56,508 nucleotides of DNA from an uncultured Selenomonadales bacterium (GCA_900316935.1 ONEW01000010.1:1-56508), one strand, 5' to 3'; positions 1 to 7,657 are shown, counted from the first letter of the stretch. The notes: generated by a model from the sequence alone, not told the origin. A program made the numbers and translations.

Positions 1-2
1 CT

Positions 3-35
3 GTTCAATATAGGCTTTCCTTGCAGGCAGCATAA
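3..35 (+). CDS. C-terminal tail of IS3-family transposase OrfB (partial)
   Basis: Reading from base 3 gives VQYRLSLQAA and a TAA stop at 33-35. IS150-group OrfB (DDE integrase) proteins commonly end in a PVQYR-type tail of this kind, a few residues before the stop. Only ten codons are in the window, so completeness of the gene cannot be judged. The matching terminal repeat 40 bases downstream supports the call. Confidence 0.55.
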   Translation, partial: VQYRLSLQAA

Positions 36-38
36 AAA

Positions 39-70
39 AGTAACGAGACAGTAAAAACCATCTCGTTACT
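39..70 (+). terminator. Hairpin after IS transposase
   Basis: A perfect 10-bp inverted repeat (AGTAACGAGA at 39-48, TCTCGTTACT at 61-70) flanks a 12-nt loop. It starts four bases after the transposase stop. It is not followed by a clean T-run, so it may be an IS-internal stop or a barrier to read-through. Confidence 0.5.
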
Positions 71-74
71 AAGG

Positions 75-97
75 TCTAACTTTTTGGGGTCACATCA
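75..97 (+). repeat. IS terminal inverted repeat (right)
   Basis: The block TCTAACTTTTTGGGGTCA followed by CATCA resembles the right terminal repeat of IS150-like elements, which read inward as TGA...CCCC-AAAAAGTT. The partner left repeat lies outside the window. Confidence 0.55.
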
Positions 98-144
98 TTA
101 GGAGTCTGCCTGATGAACTATTTTACTTTTAAAACACCTTATGA

Positions 145-297
145 AGCGGGTTCAGCCAGCTGATTCCCTCTGTCATTACCATCGCAGGGATGATTGGCAG
201 CTTTTTCTTCCCTGTCTCTGGCCCTGAAGCGTTTGCCTTTGGGTACATCCTATGCCATATCACCCTGGGGATTGTGGGACTGAGAGTGATGGGATGA
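145..297 (+). pseudogene. C-terminal fragment of a multi-pass membrane transporter
   Basis: After an in-frame TGA at 142-144 the frame stays open for 50 codons to a TGA at 295-297. It encodes two hydrophobic stretches, one containing ITIAGMIGSFFF and one containing AFGYILCHITLGIVGL, followed by a short tail. That is what the last two helices of an MFS-type permease look like. There is no start codon or upstream domain. It begins under 50 bases from the IS end, so the IS or an associated deletion probably removed the rest. The exact family cannot be read from so short a piece. Confidence 0.5.
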
Positions 298-308
298 CGG
301 GGTCAGAG

Positions 309-329
309 AGTCAGAAGTCGGAAGTCAGG
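309..329 (+). repeat. Three 7-bp near-tandem copies
   Basis: AGTCAGA, AGTCGGA and AGTCAGG follow each other directly. They lie in the non-coding stretch between the transporter fragment and the next gene remnant (298-495), where nothing else was recognised. Confidence 0.5.
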
Positions 330-495
330 AGCCACTGGAATAGTAAAAAATTCTGCAATCAGGATACTGAAAAAATAGGCGGCCTGACGGCAGGCCCCTT
401 GAATGAAACGGATTTATCGTCAGTTGGCGAAGGCGGACCTTCGGCGTGAGGCCCCTACGGATCCGTTGAAGACATCGGATCCATGAGGTGACGAT

Positions 496-777
496 ATGGA
501 CAGCAAACAAGAGTACAGAGAAGCTGCGGTTTTTTGGGAACAGGTGGATGCCGGGGAGAAAAAGATGCCTCCGGAAGATATCCGGAAAGACTTGGAGCAG
601 TATCTGGGGAGCCACCGTCTGTGTGTGCTGGCAACGGCATGCCGGTCTTTTACAAGAGCTACGGTACTGGAATACACTTGGCGGGACGGGGTCTTTTGGA
701 TTTTTTCTGAAGGGGGACGGAAATTCCGGGAAAAAGGATATGGGGTACGGCAGCATCTGACAAGCAAACAAAGATGA
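496..777 (+). pseudogene. Pyridoxamine 5'-phosphate oxidase-like protein with internal deletion
   Basis: The 93-residue product starts MDSKQEYREAAVFWEQ, has the DIRKDLEQYLGSHRLCVLAT and LEYTWRDGVFWIFSEGGRKF stretches of the FMN-binding split-barrel (PPOX-like) family, then jumps directly to KGYGVRQHL, which resembles the very end of such proteins. Full members are about 150-165 residues, so roughly 60-75 central residues appear to be missing without a frame change. The start has a good GAGGTG ribosome site at 485-490. The missing part would include much of the second half of the barrel, so the product is probably non-functional. It sits in a decayed region beside an IS end. Confidence 0.6.
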
Positions 778-1047
778 AGAATCATTGTTAAGGCAATGCG
801 GGGGACCCAGGGATGACCTGGCGGACCGGACGTTGTACGTTCCTGCAAAAGAGGGAAAGCATCAACAGAATACATTGTGTTCGACTCTGGAGGAATGATT
901 CTGTTCATTTCAATTCTTTCCCCGCATGTCGGTGGACTGTGCCTGTTGTCCTCTGTCCGGAATATAAAGAAAGAGGCATCATTCTGGTCCTTATGGCATT
1001 TATGGTTTAAATTTCCGTAAAAGAGTAATTGGGTCAAATCTTTATCG

Positions 1048-1092
1048 AACCGGTGGTTTGGAAATCAATCATCTAAACCGCCGGTTTCCTTT
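1048..1092 (+). terminator. Terminator-like hairpin
   Basis: AACCGGTGGTTT (1048-1059) pairs with AAACCGCCGGTT (1075-1086) with one mismatch or wobble, over a 15-nt loop. It is followed by a pyrimidine-rich TCCTTTTATT. Confidence 0.45.
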
Positions 1093-1279
1093 TATTAAAG
1101 GATTGGTTTTATCCGAATTCTCCGGCTCCCGGTACGCCGCAATCTGTGCCATATGGAAAGCAGAAGCTCCCCGGCTGTCTGGTTGCGGAGTTTTTGAGTA
1201 TACACGGTTATGCCCAGGACTGGCACGAATAGATGAAAAAATGGCGCAGATTGCTATTCATTTACCGGCGATATTCCCT

Positions 1280-1285
1280 TATAAT
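1280..1285 (+). promoter_or_regulatory. Possible -10 box for the hydrolase gene
   Basis: A perfect TATAAT lies 46 bases before the hydrolase start. The best -35 at 17-bp spacing (TTCATT, 1257-1262) is weak, so this is only a candidate. Confidence 0.35.
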
Positions 1286-1330
1286 GTAGTTATCGAAAGA
1301 CAAACAACCGGATATCAAGGAGGACATGAA

Positions 1331-2302
1331 ATGTATTATTACCAAGATGTGATTCGGACCGCCGCCGTCACGATAGAAAAAGTTGAATTCAAGAACCAGG
1401 GGATCACCCTGGCCGGACTGATATTCAAACCGTCGGACAAGAAGCTGCAGCAATCCGGCTATCCGGCCATCATCGTGGGTCATCCGGCGGGAGGCGTGAA
1501 GGAGCAGACCGCCAGCGTATATGCGGTGAAGCTGGCAGAACGGGGATTCCTGACGCTGGCTTTTGATGCGGCCTATCAGGGTGAAAGCGGCGGTGAGCCG
1601 CGGTATCTCGAAGATCCCGGCATGCGCGTCGAAGATTTCCGTTGTGCCGTTGACTATCTGTCCACGCGAGCTGATGTAGAGGCAGATGCCATCGGCATCC
1701 TCGGCATGTGTGCTGCCGGCGGCTACGTCATCAAGGCAGCCGGAACGGATACCCGCATGAAAGCCATTGCTACCGTCAGCATGGCGGATTTGGGGGATAT
1801 GTTCCGTAACGGTCTGGGGCGCACCATGAAGCCCGAAGAATTGCAGGGTTTTCTGGCGCAGATTGCCGCACAGCGCACCCGTGAGGCCGCCCAGGGAGCT
1901 CCCGTCGCCTATATGGGTTATGTGGCGGATTCTGAAGCCGAGCTGGCCGGCAAGGCCCGCGACTGGTGGGAAGGCTATGAATATTATCGTACATCCCCGG
2001 CCCGCCATCCCCGGTCGGTAAACAAGATGATCCTGTCCCATGTCGACCGCCTCATCGCTTTTACGGCACTGGAGCATGTGGAGCTGCTGGGGCAGCGCCC
2101 CCTGCTGGCCGTTGCCGGCACGGAGGCCGGCACGAAGTATTTTGCTGAGGAAGCCGTCGCCCAAGCCATCGGCCCGAAGGAACTCTTCTGGGTAAAAGGC
2201 TCTACGCACATCGAGCTCTACTATAAAGAGCCTTATGTGGATCAAGCCATCGAGCGGCTGGATGCTTTTTTCAAGAAATATTTGAAGGAATCAAAGAAAT
2301 AA
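1331..2302 (+). CDS. Alpha/beta hydrolase, YcjY/dienelactone-hydrolase type
   Basis: The 323-residue protein is an alpha/beta hydrolase of the YcjY-like group. It has an oxyanion-type HPAGG at residues 51-55, a nucleophile elbow G-M-C-A-A-G with cysteine at about residue 127, and a candidate catalytic histidine in KGSTHIELY near residue 293. Cysteine in place of the usual serine is characteristic of dienelactone hydrolase-like enzymes. The third catalytic acid is not obvious: the segment GTEAGTKYF has glycine where I would expect an acid. The start at 1331 is chosen over upstream in-frame codons because AAGGAGG lies at 1317-1323, seven bases before it. The substrate is unknown. An AraC-type regulator follows after about 60 bases and may control it. 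Confidence 0.75.
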   Translation: MYYYQDVIRTAAVTIEKVEFKNQGITLAGLIFKPSDKKLQQSGYPAIIVGHPAGGVKEQTASVYAVKLAERGFLTLAFDAAYQGESGGEPRYLEDPGMRVEDFRCAVDYLSTRADVEADAIGILGMCAAGGYVIKAAGTDTRMKAIATVSMADLGDMFRNGLGRTMKPEELQGFLAQIAAQRTREAAQGAPVAYMGYVADSEAELAGKARDWWEGYEYYRTSPARHPRSVNKMILSHVDRLIAFTALEHVELLGQRPLLAVAGTEAGTKYFAEEAVAQAIGPKELFWVKGSTHIELYYKEPYVDQAIERLDAFFKKYLKESKK

Positions 2303-2366
2303 GAATAAAGGTGTCGACTATGATGAATCAGGTTTTTTCCATGCAAAAACAGGCAGGCAATCAGGT

Positions 2367-3359
2367 ATGAAAAATTTCATCCTCGAGGGAAATTATGACT
2401 GTTTCCTGTCTTCCTTCGGCATCAATGTGGGTTCCGCCCTGTGCAGGACCCGGCAGCCGGAAGACCTGTTCCGGCGCCCCCGGCCGATGATGACGACAGA
2501 GAACTATTTTGCCTTCATGACGGAGGTCGGGGCGCAGATTGCAGATACGGAAACCATCGTCGCCATGGGAACGGCTGAAGAACTGCAGACCTTCTCTCCG
2601 CCCATATTTGCAGCATATTGCAGCCAAGATGGTCAGACCTGTCTCGAACGGCTGGCCCGTTACAAGAAACTCATCGGGCCGCTGGCCTTCCACGTGACCC
2701 GCCATGCGGACACAGTGTCTCTGACCATGCAGATGGCCGAGGGCCATCGGGAGCTGCCGCCGTTCCTGGTCCAGGTAGAGTCTGTATTTCTCGTGAACCT
2801 GCTGCGCCGGGGAACCCAATCAGAACTGATCCCCCTGGCGGTCACCATGACGGAACTCCCCGCCGGACGGGAGATTGAGGATTTTCTGGGCGTAACACTG
2901 ACGAAAGGCGATGGGAATACCCTGGTATTCCGGCGCTCCGATATGGAGCTGCCCTTCGTTACGCGCAATGAAGCCATGTGGGAGTATCTGCAGCCGGAGC
3001 TGTCACGCCGCTTGTCCGAAATGGACATTGATGATTCCTTTGCGGTGCGTGTGCGCAGTGCCTTGACCGAGCTGCTGCCCGGCGGCAACAGCAGCATCGA
3101 GGCTGCCGCCGGCAAACTGGGGCTGAGCAAACGCACCCTGCAGCGCAAGCTGAGTGCGGAACATACGACCTTCCAGCAGCAACTCAATCACACCCGTGAA
3201 CTGCTGGCCAAGCACTATCTCCAGAACACGACGCTGACCATTGACGATATTGCCTATCTGCTCGATTATCAGGAAAGCAATTCGTTTCAGCGTGCGTTTT
3301 CCCTGTGGACGGGCCAGAGCCTGTCCGAATACCGGAAGAACCACCATCGTATAGTGTGA
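2367..3359 (+). CDS. AraC-family transcriptional regulator
   Basis: The 330-residue protein has a C-terminal AraC-type double helix-turn-helix (about residues 230-328). Its first recognition region is AAGKLGLSKRTLQRKL and its second is IDDIAYLLDYQESNSFQRAF followed by WTGQSLSEYRK, a classic AraC signature. The N-terminal 200 residues resemble the arabinose-binding-like domain of OruR/ArgR-type regulators rather than a simple cupin. The gene follows the hydrolase on the same strand and is probably co-transcribed. A local role in controlling the hydrolase is an inference. The ATG at 2367 overlaps the stop of a 16-codon frame starting at 2321 that is too short to assess. Confidence 0.85.
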   Translation: MKNFILEGNYDCFLSSFGINVGSALCRTRQPEDLFRRPRPMMTTENYFAFMTEVGAQIADTETIVAMGTAEELQTFSPPIFAAYCSQDGQTCLERLARYKKLIGPLAFHVTRHADTVSLTMQMAEGHRELPPFLVQVESVFLVNLLRRGTQSELIPLAVTMTELPAGREIEDFLGVTLTKGDGNTLVFRRSDMELPFVTRNEAMWEYLQPELSRRLSEMDIDDSFAVRVRSALTELLPGGNSSIEAAAGKLGLSKRTLQRKLSAEHTTFQQQLNHTRELLAKHYLQNTTLTIDDIAYLLDYQESNSFQRAFSLWTGQSLSEYRKNHHRIV

Positions 3360-3388
3360 ACGAAAAAATAAGGCTTTGGTATATACGA

Positions 3389-3394
3389 TATAAT
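3389..3394 (+). promoter_or_regulatory. Possible -10 box for the EFR1 gene
   Basis: TATAAT lies 40 bases before the ferredoxin start in an AT-rich gap. No convincing -35 box was found at the usual spacing. Confidence 0.35.
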
Positions 3395-3434
3395 CCGAAT
3401 TTTTCTTGTATATGTATTACGAGGAGTGACATAT

Positions 3435-4229
3435 ATGGTTTTTTACTTTACGGCTACAGGCAATTGCCTTTATGTGGCTAAGGAACTGGACGGGAAACGG
3501 ATCAGCATACCACAGGTTCCGGCAGGACAGCATTTCAAAGCTTCGTCTATTGGTATTGTGTGCCCGATTTTTGGTCATGATATTCCCAGCAACGTACGGG
3601 AATTTTTACAACATACGACATTTGAGACGGAGTATTTCTACGTCATTTTAACGTATGGGTTCTGTCAGGGTGGCGCTTCGACCCGATTGGCAGCATTCCT
3701 TCATGAAATGGGGATGGATGCCCAGTATATCAATGTACTGAAGATAGTTGATAATGCTTTGCCGGCCTTCGATATTGAGCATGAGCTGGCTATTGACCCG
3801 GAAAAGAAGGTCGATGAGCATCTGGCAGCTATCAAGGCAGACATCGCTGCTCACAAGCAATTCATTGCGCAACCGACAGCATGGGATATAGAATACCATA
3901 AGAAGTTTCTTGAAGCGCCCTTTAAACTGGATCCGGAAGAAGATTTCCGAAAAAAGGGACGGGCTATGTATCAAGTGACCGATGCCTGTGTCGGGTGTGG
4001 CATATGCGTGAAGATTTGTCCTCGCGGCTGTTTTGTTTTATCAGGAGGAAAAGCAAAACAGGAAATGACGCATTGTGTTGCTTGTCTGGCATGTATCCAT
4101 GCCTGTCCGCAAAGAGCCATACAGTTCACGTTCCCTGAAAAAAACCCCAATGCCCGGTATCGGAATTCCCATGTAACATTGGCTGAAATCATTGAAGCCA
4201 ACAGGCAGAACCCTGGTTTCCAGTCCTGA
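3435..4229 (+). CDS. EFR1-type ferredoxin (flavodoxin-like domain plus 2[4Fe-4S])
   Basis: The 264-residue protein starts with a flavodoxin-like FMN-binding segment (VFYFTATGNCLYVAKEL). It ends with two 4Fe-4S cluster motifs, CVGCGICVKICP near residue 185 and CVACLACIHACP near residue 214. This is the architecture of EFR1-family ferrodoxins of anaerobic Firmicutes. They are thought to carry electrons for unknown partners; no partner is obvious among the neighbours. The ATG at 3435 is preferred over an in-frame GTG at 3426 because GAGGAG lies at 3421-3426, eight bases ahead of the ATG. Confidence 0.85.
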   Translation: MVFYFTATGNCLYVAKELDGKRISIPQVPAGQHFKASSIGIVCPIFGHDIPSNVREFLQHTTFETEYFYVILTYGFCQGGASTRLAAFLHEMGMDAQYINVLKIVDNALPAFDIEHELAIDPEKKVDEHLAAIKADIAAHKQFIAQPTAWDIEYHKKFLEAPFKLDPEEDFRKKGRAMYQVTDACVGCGICVKICPRGCFVLSGGKAKQEMTHCVACLACIHACPQRAIQFTFPEKNPNARYRNSHVTLAEIIEANRQNPGFQS

Positions 4230-4567
4230 TTTCTGATGTGTGGCATAATATACCGTCCTGACAAAAGTGACCATTGTTTTCCTTTTCACCCTCTGCGGCT
4301 ACCAGTCGGGAGGAAATCGGCAACGATACTCAATGATTTTGTCCGGCCTTGGATGCTGCAGCTCCGTGCGTCCGGTTCTTTACAGGGCTTATCCTGGATA
4401 AGGATACGGACTATAGCGTCTTTTATCCATACCTCTTGAATAAACATCGTCAATCTGTTATGCTGAAAAGAATAAGGGGTCTGCTTTGAATTTGGCAAAT
4501 TTACAGGACTAAGAAAAGAACAGTCGGCACATAAGATGGTGTCAGGTGAAAACGGGGGTGCAATGGT
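4230..4567. other. Intergenic stretch before the EamA gene
   Basis: No gene was recognised here. The stretch contains a 7-bp inverted repeat, CTTATCC-T-GGATAAG at 4388-4402, which could be a regulator site. A promoter candidate follows at 4436-4464. Confidence 0.5.
4436..4464 (+). promoter_or_regulatory. Candidate promoter of the EamA gene
   Basis: TTGAAT (4436-4441) and TATGCT (4459-4464) are 17 bases apart. The start codon lies about 100 bases downstream. Confidence 0.4.
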
Positions 4568-4981
4568 ATGTGGTTTTGGTTTGCATTGGGGTCCGCGGTG
4601 TTTGCCGCGCTGACATCCATATTGGCGAAAATCGGAATTGAAGGCGTCAATTCCAATCTGGCAACGGCAATACGAACCATGGTCGTTGTGGTGATGGCAT
4701 GGGGCATGGTGTTCCTGACGAATACACAAGGAGGCTTGTCGTCCATCAGCCGGACCAGCTGGATTTTTCTGACCTTGTCGGGACTTGCCACCGGTGCGTC
4801 GTGGCTCTGCTATTATAAGGCACTGCAGATCGGGGAGGCATCCAAGGTAGTGCCCGTCGATAAGTTGAGCGTGATCATCACACTGGTGCTTGCCTTTGTG
4901 TTCCTCCATGAGCAGTTCACGATAAAAAGCCTGATTGGCTGCGTCTTGATCGGGGCAGGGACGCTGTTCATGGTTTTATAG
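4568..4981 (+). CDS. Half-size EamA/DMT-family membrane transporter
   Basis: The 137-residue protein has four to five hydrophobic segments and a single EamA domain, with typical stretches LTSILAKIGIEGVNSNLATA, SWLCYYKALQIGEASKVVPV and LGEQF-like FLHEQFTIKSLIGCVLI. Most drug/metabolite transporters have two such domains in about 290 residues. Single-domain members of this length exist and probably work as dimers, so it need not be a truncation; the ends look natural. The substrate cannot be predicted. It stands alone between an upstream promoter candidate and a strong downstream terminator. The ribosome site is a weak G-rich stretch about eight bases before the ATG. Confidence 0.75.
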   Translation: MWFWFALGSAVFAALTSILAKIGIEGVNSNLATAIRTMVVVVMAWGMVFLTNTQGGLSSISRTSWIFLTLSGLATGASWLCYYKALQIGEASKVVPVDKLSVIITLVLAFVFLHEQFTIKSLIGCVLIGAGTLFMVL

Positions 4982-5023
4982 ACAATTGTAAATCCCGCTA
5001 AAAATTGATTCTATAATGAATAT

Positions 5024-5062
5024 CGGGGTGAGGAAGGCGAAGCCTTTCCTCACCCCGTTTTT
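5024..5062 (+). terminator. Rho-independent terminator of the EamA gene
   Basis: CGGGGTGAGGAAGGC pairs with GCCTTTCCTCACCCCG over a GAA loop with a single bulged base, followed by TTTTT. It separates the EamA gene from the convergent autotransporter. Confidence 0.9.
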
Positions 5063-5135
5063 GTGGAAAAGTGGACATGGATAACATCCACAGATGAGTT
5101 TTAGGGAAACGTCCATGGGCAGAAATACCAAGTCA

Positions 5136-6977
5136 TCACGAGGGGAGCTGTTTTTTTACAATATGTGAACCGTAAGTGTCACGGTATACGTGGCCAGATT
5201 CATCATCCTTGTCGTTGACACGGATTCGTTCTATCTTGCGGCGGTCATTGTCCTTTCCTGATACCCGGTCCACCCGGAACCGGTCTGCTGCCTGGGCATC
5301 GGCCAGCTCGGAACTGAATTCGTGGATGGATTGAATCATCTTTCCATTGACCAGGGCTCCATTCTGCAGGGCCCGATAGATGACAGCCGCATACTCATAG
5401 CGCGTCATATCCCGGTCGCCTTGGAATGTGCCGTCCGGATACCCTTCCAAGTACCCCTGCCGGGCCAATTCTTTCACATAGTCGTAGGCCCAGTGGTTTT
5501 CAGGTACGTCGGGGAATATGCGGTCGCCTGAAGCTGTAGGACGCTTTACGGTACCGGCAGCCTCACTGGCCGCCAGCTTCTGCTTCAGCATATTGATTTC
5601 TGCTTTCATGTCCAGCATATCCCCGGCCAGAGAAACGCGACTGCGCGAAACGGCATTGCGTTGCCCCAGCTTGAACGTTACACCGGCATTGACCATTTTT
5701 TCACCGCCGCTGAAACTGCCACCAACAGAAAGGAGCACGTCTTCTGTCGGTCTGTAGAAAGCACCTACTGCAACGGAGTTAGCATCTTTGTAATTGCCGT
5801 ATCCGGCGGCAAAGTCCCATTTATCATCGGGATCAAAATCCTGAGGATGAAGGGCTGCCAGTGCGGCCGCACTGGCACCAACCCGGTTGACCCGGGTATT
5901 CAGGTTACTGATGTCGCCCGCCAGGTGTTCAATGTTCTGGTTGGTTTCCCAGAGTTGGCTGCCGTTGACCGCATCCATACTGGAACGGCTGATGTCACCG
6001 GGGGCAATTCCGGTGATTTTGGTGCCCCCTGCATCGATACCGTTCTTTGTGACAGACGGTCCATTTTGGATGACTATGCCATCGGAAGTGATTTTTGTGT
6101 CACCAGCTTGGATAGCATCGGCATTCAAGGTCTGTGTGGTCACGCTTGTGAGATTGGCCAGTGTATCGCTCAGGGAAATGGTGTAGTCGTGATTGCCGTT
6201 TGTCCCGTTGTCTTCAACAAGGAGATTCGTATTGCCTGCTTCGACTAATGTGGTCGAACCGGATTCACCGCCATTTTTGATGCCTTCGATTGTCACATAG
6301 CCCTGGTTGGTGCCTCGGTAGTCAATGACTTCCATGGTAACAGTTCCATCGCCATTTGAATAGTTTACCTGATATGTTCCGGCTTTGATGGACTTGCCGG
6401 GTGTCCCTGCAGGGCCAGGGGGGCCGGCAGCACCGCGTTCGCCTTTTTCGCCGGGATCCCCTTTATCTCCCTTGTCCCCCTTATCACCCTTGTCACCCTT
6501 TTCGCCTGCCAGCGTGACCGTAGTGTTATCGCTGAACGTCAGAGTCGTGTGGCCGCTGTCATCCTTACCGACTTCCACGTGGGCCGCGGCTTTTACTTGG
6601 GCCACGTTAGCTGCGTCCGTATCAGACGATCCCGCTGCGACACCTGTAATCTGCCGGGTGACATCGTGTTCCGGGTCGCCGATGGAAATATCTCCACTAG
6701 TGGATGTCCAGGTGCTCTCTTTTTGGGAATCGGTCTTTTTATCAGCAAGATAGCCTTTCTGTCCTCCGTTTTCGTTCGTAACGACAGAATTATCGCCCAG
6801 AGAGATACTGCTTCCGGCCACTGTACTTCCCTGGGCTTCTGCAGCAGGAATCCCGCCCGTTATTGATGAAAAAAGAAGGGCTGCCAGCACCCCAGCCGCC
6901 AGAACGGCGGTTTTTCTTTTCCTGTTGACGGATTCATTCGTACTGTGGAAAAGCTTAATGACTTTATGCATTCTCAT
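5136..6977 (-). CDS. Trimeric autotransporter adhesin with collagen-like stalk and C-terminal SLH domain
   Basis: The 613-residue protein has an extended signal peptide (residues 1-48, cleavage likely after AEA). A YadA-type neck (ITGVAAGSSDTDAANVAQVK) is at about 111-130, a collagen-like run of about 12 G-X-Y triplets at 158-194, a second neck (ITGIAPGDISRSSMDAVNGS) at about 321-340, and a YadA-type membrane anchor at about 360-438 ending in VTFKLGQ. In most trimeric autotransporters the anchor is the extreme C-terminus. Here a predicted coiled coil (about 446-474), an SLH domain (about 487-537, with FPDVPENHWAYDYV and TRYEYA) and a basic tail of about 75 residues follow. The tail would lie in the periplasm, where SLH could bind peptidoglycan. 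The ribosome site GGGGGA precedes the ATG. Its role in adhesion is inferred from the family. Confidence 0.85.
   Translation of the reverse strand: MRMHKVIKLFHSTNESVNRKRKTAVLAAGVLAALLFSSITGGIPAAEAQGSTVAGSSISLGDNSVVTNENGGQKGYLADKKTDSQKESTWTSTSGDISIGDPEHDVTRQITGVAAGSSDTDAANVAQVKAAAHVEVGKDDSGHTTLTFSDNTTVTLAGEKGDKGDKGDKGDKGDPGEKGERGAAGPPGPAGTPGKSIKAGTYQVNYSNGDGTVTMEVIDYRGTNQGYVTIEGIKNGGESGSTTLVEAGNTNLLVEDNGTNGNHDYTISLSDTLANLTSVTTQTLNADAIQAGDTKITSDGIVIQNGPSVTKNGIDAGGTKITGIAPGDISRSSMDAVNGSQLWETNQNIEHLAGDISNLNTRVNRVGASAAALAALHPQDFDPDDKWDFAAGYGNYKDANSVAVGAFYRPTEDVLLSVGGSFSGGEKMVNAGVTFKLGQRNAVSRSRVSLAGDMLDMKAEINMLKQKLAASEAAGTVKRPTASGDRIFPDVPENHWAYDYVKELARQGYLEGYPDGTFQGDRDMTRYEYAAVIYRALQNGALVNGKMIQSIHEFSSELADAQAADRFRVDRVSGKDNDRRKIERIRVNDKDDESGHVYRDTYGSHIVKKQLPS
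6390..6504 (-). repeat. Collagen-like GXY coding repeat
   Basis: This part of the autotransporter gene encodes about 12 Gly-X-Y triplets, including four near-identical G-D-K triplets with 9-bp periodicity at the DNA level. Such tracts can change length by slippage. Confidence 0.8.
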
Positions 6978-7387
6978 AATTTCCCCCTTTTACAGCAACT
7001 GAATGCAATCAAATAAAAACAGTCCTGTGACCCTGTAGGCATAATTACCGGCTTGGAATGGTTTGCAGTCAATGATTCAGATATTTTAGAAAGGATCCTT
7101 TATTGATGATGACATTGTAAAAATTAACAGAAAAAAGAACAAGCTTCCCAATCAGCGTAAACTGTATAAAATTCTTCTTGTTTTGAGGTCTTTGAGGAAG
7201 CCTCATTGGCTTTTTAATCAAACAAGAATAAAATTGTAAGGGACAAGAAAGATTGGAAGAGAAAGTTGTAACTATTCAACTTAAAGTATTCATTTTTTCA
7301 GTATCAAGTCTATTTTCAAGAAACAGCAAAATAAACTTTTCTGCAGCCTCAGCAAGGGGAAGGGCAAAGAAAGGGGATGCTTGAATT
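6978..7387. other. Divergent intergenic region between autotransporter and XRE regulator
   Basis: This 410-bp AT-rich stretch holds no recognisable gene. It contains a weak minus-strand promoter candidate (AGTCAA at 7067-7072 and TAATTA at 7042-7047, 19 bases apart). It also has a perfect 12-bp palindrome AAAGGATCCTTT (7090-7101) and a 6-bp inverted repeat AAGTTG/CAACTT with an 8-base gap (7263-7282). A short AAGCC/GGCTT hairpin followed by TTTT lies at 7198-7215. Any of the palindromes could be a site for the neighbouring XRE regulator. Confidence 0.45.
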
Positions 7388-7657
7388 GTGCGTAATGATA
7401 GAATACTGATTTCAACTGTCTTAGGTGCCAAAATCCGGTATTACCGGACCTTATGTGGAAAAACTCAAAAGGAGTTGGCGGCCCTTACCAACTTCAGCGT
7501 CAGCACAATCCAGCGGATTGAAGAAGGACAGTACGATAATATTGCGCCACTTGCCACGCTGATTGATATTGCCAACGCGCTAAATCTTGATGTTGCTGCT
7601 TTTTTAACCATTTCTGAAGAAGAAAAGAAACTGGCCCTTTCCAAGAGAAAAAAATAG
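7388..7657 (+). CDS. Small XRE-family DNA-binding protein
   Basis: The 89-residue protein is almost entirely one Cro/CI-type helix-turn-helix domain (about residues 12-72): LGAKIRYYRTLCGKTQKELA, then NFSVSTIQRIEEGQ, then LATLIDIANALNLDVAAFL. It ends in a lysine-rich tail. The start is a GTG with an AAAGGGG ribosome site about eleven bases upstream; no in-frame ATG precedes it because a TGA lies two codons before. It is divergent from the autotransporter gene across a long AT-rich region, so control of that gene is possible but unproven. Confidence 0.8.
   Translation: MRNDRILISTVLGAKIRYYRTLCGKTQKELAALTNFSVSTIQRIEEGQYDNIAPLATLIDIANALNLDVAAFLTISEEEKKLALSKRKK

Larger units (their letters stand above)
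1..97 (+). mobile_element. Right end of an IS3-family (IS150-like) insertion sequence
   Basis: The first 97 bases hold three consecutive parts of an IS right end: the last codons of a transposase, a hairpin, and a terminal repeat of the type seen at IS150-group ends. The rest lies left of the window. Family assignment rests on the VQYR-type transposase tail and on the AACTTTTTGGGGTCA block, both typical of IS150-like elements. The exact outer border, placed near base 97, is an estimate. Confidence 0.65.
778..1330. other. Gene-poor stretch with decayed sequence
   Basis: No intact gene was recognised between the deleted oxidase and the hydrolase. One frame is open from 1077 to a TAG at 1230-1232 and contains KQKLPGCLVAEFLSIHGYAQ, which reads like protein but lacks a start and matches no family I can name. 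The stretch also holds a terminator-like hairpin near 1048 and a possible -10 box near 1280. The open frame running through the end of this stretch into the hydrolase gene is best explained as lucky read-through upstream of its real start. Confidence 0.5.

Noticed and set aside
1058..1330. N-terminal 91-codon extension of the hydrolase
   Set aside because: It starts inside a terminator-like hairpin, has no ribosome site and no hydrolase features. The start at 1331 has a near-perfect site.
2321..2371. A 16-codon frame ahead of the AraC-type regulator as a leader peptide
   Set aside because: The stop overlaps the regulator start, but the ribosome site is weak, the peptide has no run of a single amino acid, and no attenuator structure is visible.
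4568..4981. EamA gene as a truncated pseudogene
   Set aside because: Both ends look natural, a promoter candidate and a strong terminator flank it, and single-domain members of this size are known.
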